DNA of 64,000 nucleotides from NCBI RefSeq assembly GCF_018130145.1, contig NZ_JAFCMB010000018.1, positions 60,574-124,573 of the forward strand, written 5' to 3'. Source of the stretch: Bradyrhizobium sp. AUGA SZCCT0176 (GTDB lineage Bacteria; Pseudomonadota; Alphaproteobacteria; Rhizobiales; Xanthobacteraceae). This document shows positions 17,561-26,578 of the stretch, one piece after another. The position numbers and the translations under genes are program-made. The notes beneath the pieces are model-generated. The model did no database searches. It had not been told where the DNA came from and saw nothing but the letters and a program-made list of their open reading frames with translations. Each line of letters begins with the position of its first letter. The stretch's first letter is position 1.

Positions 17561-17887
17561 GGACGTGGTCTATGGGTGAAATTCTTCTCTCGATGGAAAG
17601 CAGCGCGCCTGCATCGCTATCGTCCGAGCGACTGCCCGGAGAAGCGATCCGCAAGGCTTACCGTTCGTGTTCCCCTCCTTGGCGCCGGGCCGCTCAATGC
17701 CTCCCTCGCTGTTCGATTGATCAGTGCTCAGCATTGCGACGGATTGCTTTCCGGCAATTCTAATCCCGCGCAGCCGCAGCTCAATCGACCATCGTGGTTA
17801 CCCCTCCCTACCCATTTATTGCCAGTTCGAACCGGCGACACCGATGGTACTGATTTGGCCACGGAGTGACTGGGTGGCAGAGTGCAA
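17561..17887. promoter_or_regulatory. Divergent promoter region of the EPS locus
   Basis: This interval of about 330 bp between the divergently transcribed ExoF-like and WcaJ-like genes contains no supported gene and must hold the promoters of both. I did not find a convincing consensus promoter or a named operator in it. Confidence 0.5.
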
Positions 17888-19384
17888 ATGAGTTATGCCT
17901 CCTTTACCAATTTGCCGGCCTCTACCGAGTTGCCGGCACGTTCGGTCGACGTCGGCAGGGTAGTCCCGGCACGCGTCGGCAGGAACCGATTGGCTGTCCT
18001 GTTGGTGATGGCCGCAGCTACCGAATTCCTGCTCGTAACCGTCGCGGCCTATTCCGCAGCCATCCTCTACCATCGGTTAGTCCTGCTGAGCCCGCCGGAC
18101 GCTGCCAAGTACATTCAGGAATCTCTTCTGATCTCCACATTGCAGTTGCTCGTTTCCATGGGGCTCCGGCAATATTCGCGGATCCAGACGCAGCCCCGGC
18201 ACGTCTTCCTGTGGAGCGGCGCCAGCGCGGTCTTCTTCGTGTTCGCCTTCCTCATCTCGACACTATTCGTTCTGAAGGTCTCAGAAGGCTACTCCCGCGC
18301 GACCGTCATAGCCCAAGCTGTGAGTGTCCTCCTCACGGTACTTGGCACACGGGCGGTATGGTTCTCATTACTGCGCCGCGCCATTGCAACGGGGCTGATC
18401 GACGCCAGACGCATCATTCTTATTGGAGACCAGGGGCACTGCCTGAGGTTTTCCGTTCGGGCAATGAACACCGGAATCCGGACCATCCACTCGTTCGATT
18501 TTCCGACGGTACGCAGCGACGCCTCGAGACCGGCGCCTCCCAGCGCGGTCCGCGTGCTACCTGATGCGCGGCAGCTTGTCGCAAGCTGCCGGCCCCTCCG
18601 AGCAGATGACATTGTCATTTTGCCTTCGGAAGCAGAAGTTCCGTCTGCTCTCGCGCTCGCCAGCGCCCTGTCAGACCTCCCGGTTGACGTTCACGTCCTC
18701 CCTGTTGGATCCATCGATCTCATGGCCGTGTCACGGGTCACTCAGTTCGGCGACATGGTGACGATGCGGGTCTTCCAGTGTCCCCTCGCTCCTTTCAATC
18801 GGGCAATAAAGCGAGCATTCGACGTCGCCGCTGCAAGCGCAGGGCTTATTATGCTTAGCCCCCTCTTCGTCCTCGTTGGGATCGCAATCAAGCTCGATTC
18901 CTCTGGGCCGGTGTTCTTTCGCCAGACGCGGCATGGCTACAACAACGAGCCCATTCGCGTGCTGAAATTCAGATCAATGACCGTGATGGAGGAAGGCGAC
19001 AGTTTCAGCCCTGTCACCAGACACGATCCACGCGTGACTCGACTGGGACGCCTCATGCGCCATACCAATATCGATGAGCTCCCACAGTTATTCAATGTCC
19101 TGATAGGCGACATGTCGCTCGTCGGACCCCGCCCACACGCAACCTCGCAGAACGAAGTATTCGCTGAGCTGATTTCGTCATTCTCCCGCCGCCACAACGT
19201 CAAGCCTGGCATTACAGGTTGGGCTCAGGTCAACGGGTACCGCGGCGAGATTGATACCCTCGAGAAGATGCAGCGCCGCGTGGAGCATGATCTCTACTAT
19301 ATCGACAACTGGTCACCCCTTCTCGACCTCAAGATCCTGGTCATGACCTTCTTTTCCAGAAAGGTGTATTGGAATGCTTATTAA
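17888..19384 (+). CDS. Polyprenyl-phosphate hexose-1-phosphate transferase (WcaJ/ExoY-like)
   Basis: The protein has 498 residues. It starts EPS synthesis by moving a sugar-1-phosphate onto undecaprenyl phosphate. The N-terminal half has four hydrophobic segments and a CoA-binding-like domain (RRIILIGDQGHCLRF). The C-terminal bacterial sugar-transferase domain starts about residue 300 (FNRAIKRAFDVAAASAGLI) with KFRSMTVMEEGDSF, VTRLGRLMRHTNIDELPQL, SLVGPRPHA and KPGITGWAQVNGYRGE. All are conserved in the family. Start is ATG 17888, with a GTG six bases earlier possible. Confidence 0.93.
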   Translation: MSYASFTNLPASTELPARSVDVGRVVPARVGRNRLAVLLVMAAATEFLLVTVAAYSAAILYHRLVLLSPPDAAKYIQESLLISTLQLLVSMGLRQYSRIQTQPRHVFLWSGASAVFFVFAFLISTLFVLKVSEGYSRATVIAQAVSVLLTVLGTRAVWFSLLRRAIATGLIDARRIILIGDQGHCLRFSVRAMNTGIRTIHSFDFPTVRSDASRPAPPSAVRVLPDARQLVASCRPLRADDIVILPSEAEVPSALALASALSDLPVDVHVLPVGSIDLMAVSRVTQFGDMVTMRVFQCPLAPFNRAIKRAFDVAAASAGLIMLSPLFVLVGIAIKLDSSGPVFFRQTRHGYNNEPIRVLKFRSMTVMEEGDSFSPVTRHDPRVTRLGRLMRHTNIDELPQLFNVLIGDMSLVGPRPHATSQNEVFAELISSFSRRHNVKPGITGWAQVNGYRGEIDTLEKMQRRVEHDLYYIDNWSPLLDLKILVMTFFSRKVYWNAY

Positions 19385-19534
19385 CGCGGCTACGTCCTAC
19401 GTCCGCAGCATCTTCTGCCAGCCGACTTTTGTTTAGCAAAACGCACGGCGATTAGACCGAGATATCCGTCGTGTCCCATTTGCGCCTGATGCCCAGCGCC
19501 TCGGTAGTGTAACTGTTAGTACAGGTACGTGAAA

Positions 19535-20677
19535 ATGCTGCAGATTTATAGAACGGATACCTCGGTAGATCAGGACAATATGCCGCCTGAAAATCGATCG
19601 CCTTACCAGATCCTGGCAGAAGGGGTGGCCTTCATACGGCGACACCTGTCGATCATGGTCATGGCCTATTCGGCAACGCTTTTCATCGCTCTACTCTACC
19701 TCATCACTGCAGTACCCACGTTTACCGCAAACGTGAGACTTGTCATAAATTCGAAAGCTGCACCGGGAGACGCTGCGTCCGTGTCAACGATCGCGGACAG
19801 TCAGATCGCAATCATAAGGTCAGAGGGTGTCGCTCGCGTCGTGATCCAGAAACTCGGCTTGGCAGGCGATCCTGAATTTGCCAAGCAAGGCTTCGCGCAA
19901 CGCATGAAAAGGTCCGTATCTCGGCTGCTCGGCTGGAGTAAGCCAGAAACGGAATATAGCTTGATGCGCTATGCTACGGATTCGTTCGCCCGCAATCTTT
20001 CGGCGAAGCGCGTCGGCTCGACGTACATTATCGAGATTGCCTACGACTCCGCCGACCCCGAGCGCGCGGTGAAGATCCTGAACGCTGTCGCCGAAACGTA
20101 CATCGTGGGTCAAATGGACGCAAAGTACAAATCGGCTTTGCAAAATGAGAGGTGGGTCAAGGATCGGACGATCGAATTGAGCAGCCAGGTGTCAGCTGCC
20201 AAAAAGGCACTTGCGGATAAGAGGAACGCGATCGCGGATCCCGCAGATGACGCAGGCAGACCATCGCAATCGATGGCGAGCATGCAAGGAGAGCTCCGCG
20301 AACTGGAAGCCACCGCGGAAGCCGCCGCAAGGAGCTATGATAATTTTCTCCGTGTGCAACGCTATATGGAAGCCACGCAGCAGCAACCCTCACCGACGTT
20401 CGAGGCGTACCAGCTCACCGATGTGTCGCGTCCCTTGACGGCTAGTACGCCGAAAGTCGGAATCGCGCTTGGGATATCGACCGTTGCAGGGTTGCTTCTT
20501 GGCATCGCCATCGGAATGCTGCGAGATCTATCAGATCGAGCGGCCGCACCGGAGGGCAGGTCTGGAGGACGCGCAGTTGTCCCGATGGGCAAGGCCAGCG
20601 CTTCTAAATCCCAGTTCGACGGCTCGTCCGAGCTCGAAAAACATCGCGAATACAAAGAGCCGAGTTTGGGCAGTTAG
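19535..20677 (+). CDS. Wzz-type chain-length determinant protein without tyrosine-kinase domain
   Basis: The protein has about 380 residues. An N-terminal Wzz domain carries membrane segment 1 at about residues 45-65 (MVMAYSATLFIALLYLITAV), followed by FTANVRLVIN and SQIAIIRSEGVARVVIQKLGL, a central periplasmic coiled coil, and membrane segment 2 near residue 310 (VGIALGISTVAGLLLGIAIG). It stops shortly after this helix in a charged tail. The BY-kinase domain that ExoP-type proteins carry is absent and no kinase gene follows. It controls polymer length and probably contacts the ExoF-like exporter. Start is ATG 19535, with GTG 19529 two codons earlier. Confidence 0.88.
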   Translation: MLQIYRTDTSVDQDNMPPENRSPYQILAEGVAFIRRHLSIMVMAYSATLFIALLYLITAVPTFTANVRLVINSKAAPGDAASVSTIADSQIAIIRSEGVARVVIQKLGLAGDPEFAKQGFAQRMKRSVSRLLGWSKPETEYSLMRYATDSFARNLSAKRVGSTYIIEIAYDSADPERAVKILNAVAETYIVGQMDAKYKSALQNERWVKDRTIELSSQVSAAKKALADKRNAIADPADDAGRPSQSMASMQGELRELEATAEAAARSYDNFLRVQRYMEATQQQPSPTFEAYQLTDVSRPLTASTPKVGIALGISTVAGLLLGIAIGMLRDLSDRAAAPEGRSGGRAVVPMGKASASKSQFDGSSELEKHREYKEPSLGS

Positions 20678-20835
20678 GCACGAAAGGTTTGGATCGTGCG
20701 CAGGGCCGCAGTCTTTGAATAATCCCCTCACCACATGCGTTCACAGCGGCAGTATTGGTGTCTCTTGATAAAGCACGCCGAAAGGTCCGCACTCGATCCG
20801 TCAATCGTCAAGGCGTCAGGATTGGAATAGCAGGG

Positions 20836-22281
20836 ATGCTAGCCGCGTTTTTTTCCCAAGACCGCGTTCGCGCGGCCTTCCGTGGAGGCCAGCTCGGCAC
20901 CTATCTGGCCGTTCTGGCAGCTGGATCCGGCGCTCGCGTGTTTGGGCTGGCCTCGCAGTTCATCGTGCTGATCATCCTTAACCGCATACTGTCCAAAGAC
21001 AGTTTCGGCGACATGATGATCGCCTTTGGCTTCTATCGACTGATCGGCATAGCGTTCGGGATCGGCGCCTCGCTCGTGCTGATTTATCACGTGTCGCGGC
21101 ATCCCAACGACAGAACCGCGGAAATTAGGCTGCACCGCTATTCGGCGGTCATCAGCGCCGCGGCGGCCGCCCTCGTCGCACTCGCAGGCTTTGTTCTGGC
21201 CGGGCCGATCGCGCATGCGCTCGCCAAGCCGGGGCTGGAGGCTTGGTTCCGCGAACTCGCTCCATTTGGAATTTTCACCGTATTGCTGGTGACGTCGACC
21301 GGCGCGCTCGAAGGGCGTTCGCGCATCACGGAATCGATCGCGCTCGGAGAAGCCGCTCCCAACGCGGTGCGGATGGTGCTGTTGCCCGCCGTGGCATTGG
21401 CGGGCCTGCCGAGCGCATACGTTGCCCACGCCATGACAGTTTCAGTTCTCCTTCCATGGCTGTGGTCCGCTCGCTCGTTGTGTGACCGCTCGGTCGTAGG
21501 ATGGCGGCCCTGGACCTCCTGGGACCTGAGCTACTGCGGCAAGTACGTTGCCGCAACGCTCTTCGCCAATCAATTGGGCGCCGTCGACATCCTGGTCGCC
21601 GGCATGTTGTTCCCTTCGGAAGTTGTAGCGGATTACGCGGTCGCCGCACGAATCGCGGCGCTTTACTCCTTCTTTCAGATCGCGCTGCTCAAGCGCTTTG
21701 CGCCGCGCGCCGCGCACATGATCCAGACGAAGGACGTTGCCGCGGTGCGCCAGGAATACGTATTCTGCCGCAAGCTCATGGTCGGCTGCAGCGCGCTGAA
21801 CATCGCAGGCATATTATGCGTCGGCCCCTTCCTGCTGCCGCTATTCGGCAATTACGCGGGCGCCGGCTCGTTCCTGGTGTGGCTGGCGATCCACGCTTTC
21901 ATGCATTCGTTCTTTGCAACTTCGGACCGACTGCTGCTCATCGCTGGCCAGGCGAACGTCTCGCTCACGACCACCGCCTCGACCTTCGCGATGCTGGTCA
22001 CCACGCCGTTCGTGACAGCGCCGTTTCTCGGTCCGACGGCGATTCCGGTCACAATGGCGCTCGCGACCGCTCTGCTCTATCCGCTCGCAGCGCGCGTGAA
22101 AACCCTGTTCGATGTCAGGACGTTTGAGCCGCGCGACTTGCTCCTGATCGGCGCCGGGATCATCGTCCTTGTCTCATACGCGATTACCGGTGCAGCGATG
22201 TGGGGTATTGTGAGCGTGTCCGGCCTTTCCGCTATCGCCTTCTATTACTGTCGATCGGCGATTCGGCGGACCGGAGCATGA
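20836..22281 (+). CDS. Polysaccharide flippase (Wzx/MATE-like lipopolysaccharide exporter)
   Basis: The protein has about 481 residues with around 12-14 hydrophobic segments, the pattern of the polysaccharide_synt/MVF superfamily. The segment YLAVLAAGSGARVFGLASQFIVL near residue 23 is the usual first helix, and RILSKDSFGDMMIAF follows as in many RfbX/Wzx proteins. The frame extends to TTG 20755 and GTG 20758. ATG 20836 leaves a normal short cytoplasmic N-terminus and is preferred, although its ribosome site is weak. It would flip lipid-linked repeat units for polymerisation. Confidence 0.88.
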   Translation: MLAAFFSQDRVRAAFRGGQLGTYLAVLAAGSGARVFGLASQFIVLIILNRILSKDSFGDMMIAFGFYRLIGIAFGIGASLVLIYHVSRHPNDRTAEIRLHRYSAVISAAAAALVALAGFVLAGPIAHALAKPGLEAWFRELAPFGIFTVLLVTSTGALEGRSRITESIALGEAAPNAVRMVLLPAVALAGLPSAYVAHAMTVSVLLPWLWSARSLCDRSVVGWRPWTSWDLSYCGKYVAATLFANQLGAVDILVAGMLFPSEVVADYAVAARIAALYSFFQIALLKRFAPRAAHMIQTKDVAAVRQEYVFCRKLMVGCSALNIAGILCVGPFLLPLFGNYAGAGSFLVWLAIHAFMHSFFATSDRLLLIAGQANVSLTTTASTFAMLVTTPFVTAPFLGPTAIPVTMALATALLYPLAARVKTLFDVRTFEPRDLLLIGAGIIVLVSYAITGAAMWGIVSVSGLSAIAFYYCRSAIRRTGA

Positions 22282-22382
22282 TGCTCCATCCTGCATCGAA
22301 TCCCGGCGGGTGCGCGAGCGAGCCAGCGCCGAGATGCAAAGATCGAGCGTCCGCTGGGCGACCTGTCGCCCATCGTGGTCTC

Positions 22383-22487
22383 TCAAGAAGCGAGCGTGCG
22401 CTCGGCGCCGGCCGCGCCTATCGCCTCGAGATGTTCGGCGAGCGCGGGGATGTCGGTGAGGATGACCGGTAAACGGCAACTAACCAA
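22383..22487 (-). pseudogene. Possible tail of a decayed glycosyltransferase
   Basis: The minus strand reads RLPVILTDIPALAEHLEAIG followed by about ten residues to a stop at 22383, with an in-frame TAA immediately upstream. The PVILTDIPALAEH segment resembles the donor-site region near the end of GT4-like enzymes. Nothing else in 22282-22792 is gene-like. The match is short and the call tentative. Confidence 0.25.
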
Positions 22488-22792
22488 TTAATCGCTCGCG
22501 CGACCCCATTTCATAATTCGCAAAGTGATGCGTCACCACGACCCGCAGCTCGAAACGCCCTGGCGAGCGATGTTTGAGCCTCGTCACCGCGGCCGCGACC
22601 AGGCTGCTCAGCGCGAACGATGCCTTGATACAGCGATGAACCCCGACGCTGTGAATGCGGCCGCCGCGACAGCGTTCACATGGCCCATTTGCTGCCTCAT
22701 GGTGCAGGCAGGACAGGCTCTGCCCCGTGGGTAGAAATATTTGTTGATCGACAGGAGGCAGTGCGCGGAGAGCCTCATGCCCTCTCTCCAAC

Positions 22793-24097
22793 CTACTTGG
22801 CCCTGGCCTGAAGACGCAGCCCGAAGATTGACACCACCATCATGAACCACACGACGCGGACGCTGCCGTTGGTGAACAGCACGGCTTCGAAGCCGCTCAG
22901 ATAGAGCCCGAACAGCCAGGTCTGGATGAACATCAAATTGAGCGCCGGATCGGCGCGGCCCGGGGGAGTGCGCACGTGGTCGATGAAAGGCCGGACCAAT
23001 ACCCATCCGAGCGTCAGCACCAGGCCCACGAGCCCGGTCATCACCGCGATGTTGAGATAGCCATTGTGTGCATCGGGAGCGCGGTAGCCCCACGATCCAC
23101 GCCAGGTCCAGCTGTTCACCAACTCGCTCGTTCCCCAAAAGGCCTGAAATCCGAAGCCGACGATGGGGTGCTGGGCGATATGATCGAGCGAGAACTGCCA
23201 GATTTCGACTCGGCCCGTGAAGGTCGGGTCCGGCATCAGTTCGTTGACCAACGCGTTCACGGCGGCGAACTGGATCGATCCGATAGTAAGGACGCCGATG
23301 ATCGCCGGGACGCAGATCAGGACGATCAGCTTCGCGGCCGTATTGCGGAGCCGCACAAAAACGACGCTGACGGCCAACGCAAACGGCAACAGCATGATCG
23401 ATGACTTCGATTCCGTGAAGATGAGGAAAACCGACGCAAGCGCGACGATCAACGATCCGAGCACGCCGCTCAGCGCACGAAAGATGTAAATGCCGAAAAT
23501 GATGAGGATAGCCATGCCGGCCCCCGCCCCGTTCTTTTGGGCGAAAAAGCCGCGCCAATTCCCGGCGAGCTGCGACTCGGCAAGGTCGGCGGCTTGATGG
23601 ATGGAGAATTGCGGCGCAAATATCACTCCGGCATAACACAAAACCAGGACGAACAGGGCGCCGATCGCCAGCAGTCGCGCAAAGTGGATGCGATCTTCCG
23701 GCAGAAAAACAAACATGCCGGCATGGAACATCACGAAACTCGCCAGCACCAATCGACGCGCAGCGAGATCAGGGTGAAGCGAGAATACCGCGGAGCAAGC
23801 GAACCACAGAAAAATTACAACGAGGATGGGCGTCACTACTTGCGCAATAACGCGCAATCGGTGGGTCAGCGCAAACGCGCCCAGGGCGCCCGTCAACGCT
23901 ATCATAATGATTTGCCCCGTGACGTTTCCGTCGGTTGAAAGCTCGAGCGCGCTCGCATCCGACAGGTCGGGAAACGGGCTCGCGGTCAACCACATGTGCA
24001 CAAATGTCGCCAGGAACAGCGCGCTGCGAATGAGACGGTCGCTTCCGGCGAACGGTCGGACGAGAGAATGCCGGCTCGCTGGCAGCGCAATGGTCAC
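22793..24097 (-). CDS. O-antigen ligase/polymerase family protein (ExoQ/Wzy-like)
   Basis: The protein has 434 residues with about ten membrane segments. The large periplasmic loop contains the family's conserved pieces TFTGRVEIWQFSLDHI, HPIVGFGFQAFW and DAHNGYLNIAVMTGLVGL, where His of the DAHNGYL motif is typical of Wzy_C proteins. In this locus it most likely polymerises EPS repeat units in the periplasm. It overlaps the GT2 gene by ATGA (24094-24097), so the two are co-translated. Confidence 0.9.
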   Translation of the reverse strand: MTIALPASRHSLVRPFAGSDRLIRSALFLATFVHMWLTASPFPDLSDASALELSTDGNVTGQIIMIALTGALGAFALTHRLRVIAQVVTPILVVIFLWFACSAVFSLHPDLAARRLVLASFVMFHAGMFVFLPEDRIHFARLLAIGALFVLVLCYAGVIFAPQFSIHQAADLAESQLAGNWRGFFAQKNGAGAGMAILIIFGIYIFRALSGVLGSLIVALASVFLIFTESKSSIMLLPFALAVSVVFVRLRNTAAKLIVLICVPAIIGVLTIGSIQFAAVNALVNELMPDPTFTGRVEIWQFSLDHIAQHPIVGFGFQAFWGTSELVNSWTWRGSWGYRAPDAHNGYLNIAVMTGLVGLVLTLGWVLVRPFIDHVRTPPGRADPALNLMFIQTWLFGLYLSGFEAVLFTNGSVRVVWFMMVVSIFGLRLQARAK

Positions 24098-25200
24098 GAT
24101 TTGACCTCCTCGGCGTCGCGCGCGGGCATATTCGATTGTCTGCCGGGTATCTGGCAGCCCTGGTGCCCCGTCCCATCGCGTTCGTGACGACGGTCCCGCA
24201 GGACAGTGCTTTCAATCCAGCTGGCCGGGGAACGACGCGGCCGCAACAAACCAGGCCAGAAGCAAAGACCCATAACGTTCCACGCCGCGACGGAGTAGAT
24301 GCCGAGCCGAACCGATCGCCAGCGTAGCGACATGCCGGCGAAGGGAAGGAGGAATATCCCGACGGCAGCAGACGCCGAGAGCCAGCCCGGTATTGCCAGC
24401 ATTGTGAGCACCGTGATCCACCAGCCGGTCACGAGCAGGCATACCTTCCACGGGCTGTCGTTCCGCATGACGAACCAGAAATGTCGGCGACCCACAGCCG
24501 CTCTGACCAGCTCGCCGGGCGCCCAGGCGAACCGGCTGCGAACACGACGAAGCAACAGACGATAGGCGCTCCCGGTGTGAGGCTCATGATAGGCGATCGG
24601 ACGGTCTATTTTGGCAAGCGCCCAGCCCGCGGAATGCAGCCGGGCACCCAGATCGAATTCCTCAAAGCCGTGGAGGTTACGGTCGGTCAGATAGCCGACC
24701 GACTCGATCGCCGTTCGACGATAAAACGCGCTGCCCTCCAGCCGCGTGACACGGCCGGGGTGGCGATCAGGACTATGGCGCTTGCGTCGGTGTTCATATT
24801 CCTCGTTCACCAAGCTGGGCTCGGAGAGCACGCCGCCGACGCCGGCGAGGCCCGGATTTCGGCTCAGGGTGTCGATGGCGGCGGCCAGGAAACCGGAATG
24901 CACCCGCATATCGCCGTCCATCAGCAGCAGATAGCGGCCGCGGCTGTACTGAAAACCGAGTTGCGCGCCCGACCCGCAGGATCGGTCTTCGCTTCTGTTC
25001 AGCTGAACGATGAGGATCGGGTATCGGCGTGCAATCTCGACGGTACGATCACTCGAACCGCCATCGGCCAGGATTACCTCTCCGTCGCTTTCTCCGAGCG
25101 CGTCGAGCGCGCTTTCGATAGCCGCGGCGATATGACGTTCTTCGTTCAGCGCCTTGATGATGATGCTGACACTTGGTCGTGTTTCCGTGGACACATTCAT
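24094..25200 (-). CDS. Family 2 glycosyltransferase with C-terminal membrane segments
   Basis: The protein has about 368 residues from ATG 25200 (MNVSTETRPSVSIIIKALNE). An ATG ten codons further upstream is less likely. The GT-A fold is shown by VSIIIKALNEE, EVILADGGSSDRTVEIA, LLLMDGDMRVH (DxD), LEGSAFYRR and GFEEFDLGARLHSAGW (acceptor/ED motif). Two hydrophobic segments at about residues 262-300 suggest membrane attachment. It would add a sugar to the lipid-linked EPS unit on the cytoplasmic face. It is coupled to the polymerase gene by an ATGA overlap. Confidence 0.92.
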   Translation of the reverse strand: MNVSTETRPSVSIIIKALNEERHIAAAIESALDALGESDGEVILADGGSSDRTVEIARRYPILIVQLNRSEDRSCGSGAQLGFQYSRGRYLLLMDGDMRVHSGFLAAAIDTLSRNPGLAGVGGVLSEPSLVNEEYEHRRKRHSPDRHPGRVTRLEGSAFYRRTAIESVGYLTDRNLHGFEEFDLGARLHSAGWALAKIDRPIAYHEPHTGSAYRLLLRRVRSRFAWAPGELVRAAVGRRHFWFVMRNDSPWKVCLLVTGWWITVLTMLAIPGWLSASAAVGIFLLPFAGMSLRWRSVRLGIYSVAAWNVMGLCFWPGLLRPRRSPASWIESTVLRDRRHERDGTGHQGCQIPGRQSNMPARDAEEVKS

Positions 25201-25499
25201 TTCCTTAACGAACGTGGGTTCCCGCCGCACAGCCGCCGGCCCCCTAGTCCAAATCGACGAAATCGATCTTCCTCTTCGCCAAGCCTATAAAACGAGTGAC
25301 TCCCGGGCAAAGGGCCAAAGGGGCATCGAGAATGGTCAATCGAGTTACCGACGCCAACCCCGGCGCAGCCGTTCGAGCTAGCCCAAATGGGATTGATGGC
25401 CGGGCAAGCGCTGCACCTGCAGCCTGCCTCCCGTTGCTGCGGAGCCGATTACGCGCGCCAACTTTCTCAGTCTCTGACAACAAATCCGCCTCCCTGCCC

Positions 25500-25961
25500 C
25501 TAACGAGCGGTGGCGCCTACCCCTCGTTGGACAGCCGGATCGTGGCGCCGCGGGATCAAGGACCTGAGCTTGTTGACCACGCGGACGGCGAAACTGAGCC
25601 CCACCGGATTGGTCTTACGGAAGAAGGCCACCTTCTTCACATAGCCCTCGACATGCCATTTCGCGTGCGCACCGTCGCGGAAAAAGATTACGTCACCGAC
25701 TCCATAGCGCTGCGGCGGCATGCCATCGCTCTCGAGCACGATCGATCCCTCGAGGATCACGATGGTCTCGTCGCAGTCGTAGTACCAGTTGAACTTGCCT
25801 TCGGTGCAGGACCAGATCAGCGTGCAGGCCGCGCGATCTGCGCTGACCGACAGCGCGCAGTTGCGGGCTTCCGGATTGCCCTCAATGATCCAGGATGGCT
25901 CAATCGGTGCTGGCTTGAGATCCACGTTGCAATGACCAGTTTCGATAAGCGCGAGCGGCAT
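25500..25961 (-). CDS. Cupin domain protein (DUF861-like), copy linked to the decayed locus
   Basis: The protein has about 153 residues from ATG 25961 (MPLALIETG). The frame runs on to 26042, but the paralogue at 58906 starts at the same MPLALIETGH, and both are preceded by a gaggtga-type ribosome site. The single cupin shows WSCTEGKFNWYYDCDETIVI, EGSIVLESDGMPP and YGVGDVIFFRDGAHAKWHV, as in the Cupin_3/EutQ-like group. The metal His residues usual in other cupins are mostly absent, as is common in this group. It points away from the acyltransferase and relics at 26.4-27.7 kb. Its substrate is unknown. Confidence 0.87.
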   Translation of the reverse strand: MPLALIETGHCNVDLKPAPIEPSWIIEGNPEARNCALSVSADRAACTLIWSCTEGKFNWYYDCDETIVILEGSIVLESDGMPPQRYGVGDVIFFRDGAHAKWHVEGYVKKVAFFRKTNPVGLSFAVRVVNKLRSLIPRRHDPAVQRGVGATAR

Positions 25962-26093
25962 CGGTCTCACCTCAAACTGAAAGCATCCCGGCGTGCCTGT
26001 TGCCGAGTTCTCCCGGGACTTGAACAATCCGATTTTTCGCAAAGAGTGTGAAGAGGCTACTTTGGCGCGATCAGCGTTCGTTGAAGCTCAAAA

Positions 26094-26397
26094 GAGGTAC
26101 CTCGCCTTCTCGAAACCGAGATGAAGCTGAGAGCGACCCTCACCAGGCAATTCCTGCCAATCGCTCCACGCTGAGCGGAGGGATGGCTGCAGCCGTCGGT
26201 TTGGCTGTTTTACGCCACACCGCACCTAGGTCGGTAGTTCAGCTTCGGGGGTACCTCGCTTGGTGGGCATGCTCCTGAGTATCCACTTTTGCACCGCCGA
26301 CTCCGCAAGTACGGTCTGTTAGATTGCAGCCAGCGAGTTCGCGCGGAGCTAATCTCTGCGTGGATCCGTCCGACCATCACATGGGGAAGCGTTGGAC
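26094..26397 (+). promoter_or_regulatory. Upstream region shared with the 53.4-kb dehydrogenase promoter
   Basis: From about 26243 on, this sequence aligns with the region upstream of the dehydrogenase gene starting at 53374 (read on the minus strand). Shared runs include cttcgggggtac-ctcgcttgg (26243-26263), the block around gccgactccgcaa, and gttagattgc-gcca, up to the ATGAATGTGCAGGAA start. A palindrome GAGGTACCTC lies at 26094-26103. Conservation of non-coding sequence suggests a regulated promoter inherited by both copies. Confidence 0.5.
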
Positions 26398-26560
26398 CAA
26401 TGAATGTGCAGGAAAGGCAGCCCCGCAACAAGGCCGGGCGGAAAGCAGAGTCGTACTCTCTCGCGAGCGCGTCGGATGGCGCGTTGAACTCCAGGGTGGC
26501 GGATACGTGCTACGCGCTCGGCCGCGCCTGCAGCTCAGCCGGGTTGATCTGCACCGATCC
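26398..26560 (+). pseudogene. Relic of an acyl-CoA-dehydrogenase-like gene
   Basis: The frame begins MNVQERQPRNKAG and later reads SRVADTCYALGRACSSAGLI. The intact gene at 52148-53374 has MNVQEVQFR and SEVADMCYALGRACASAGMI at the equivalent places. About 75 residues between the two blocks and everything after the second are missing. The frame runs out at 26582, just past the next gene's start. It is a decayed 5' end of a paralogous dehydrogenase. Confidence 0.65.
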
Positions 26561-26578
26561 CATGACGGAGTTCGGACC

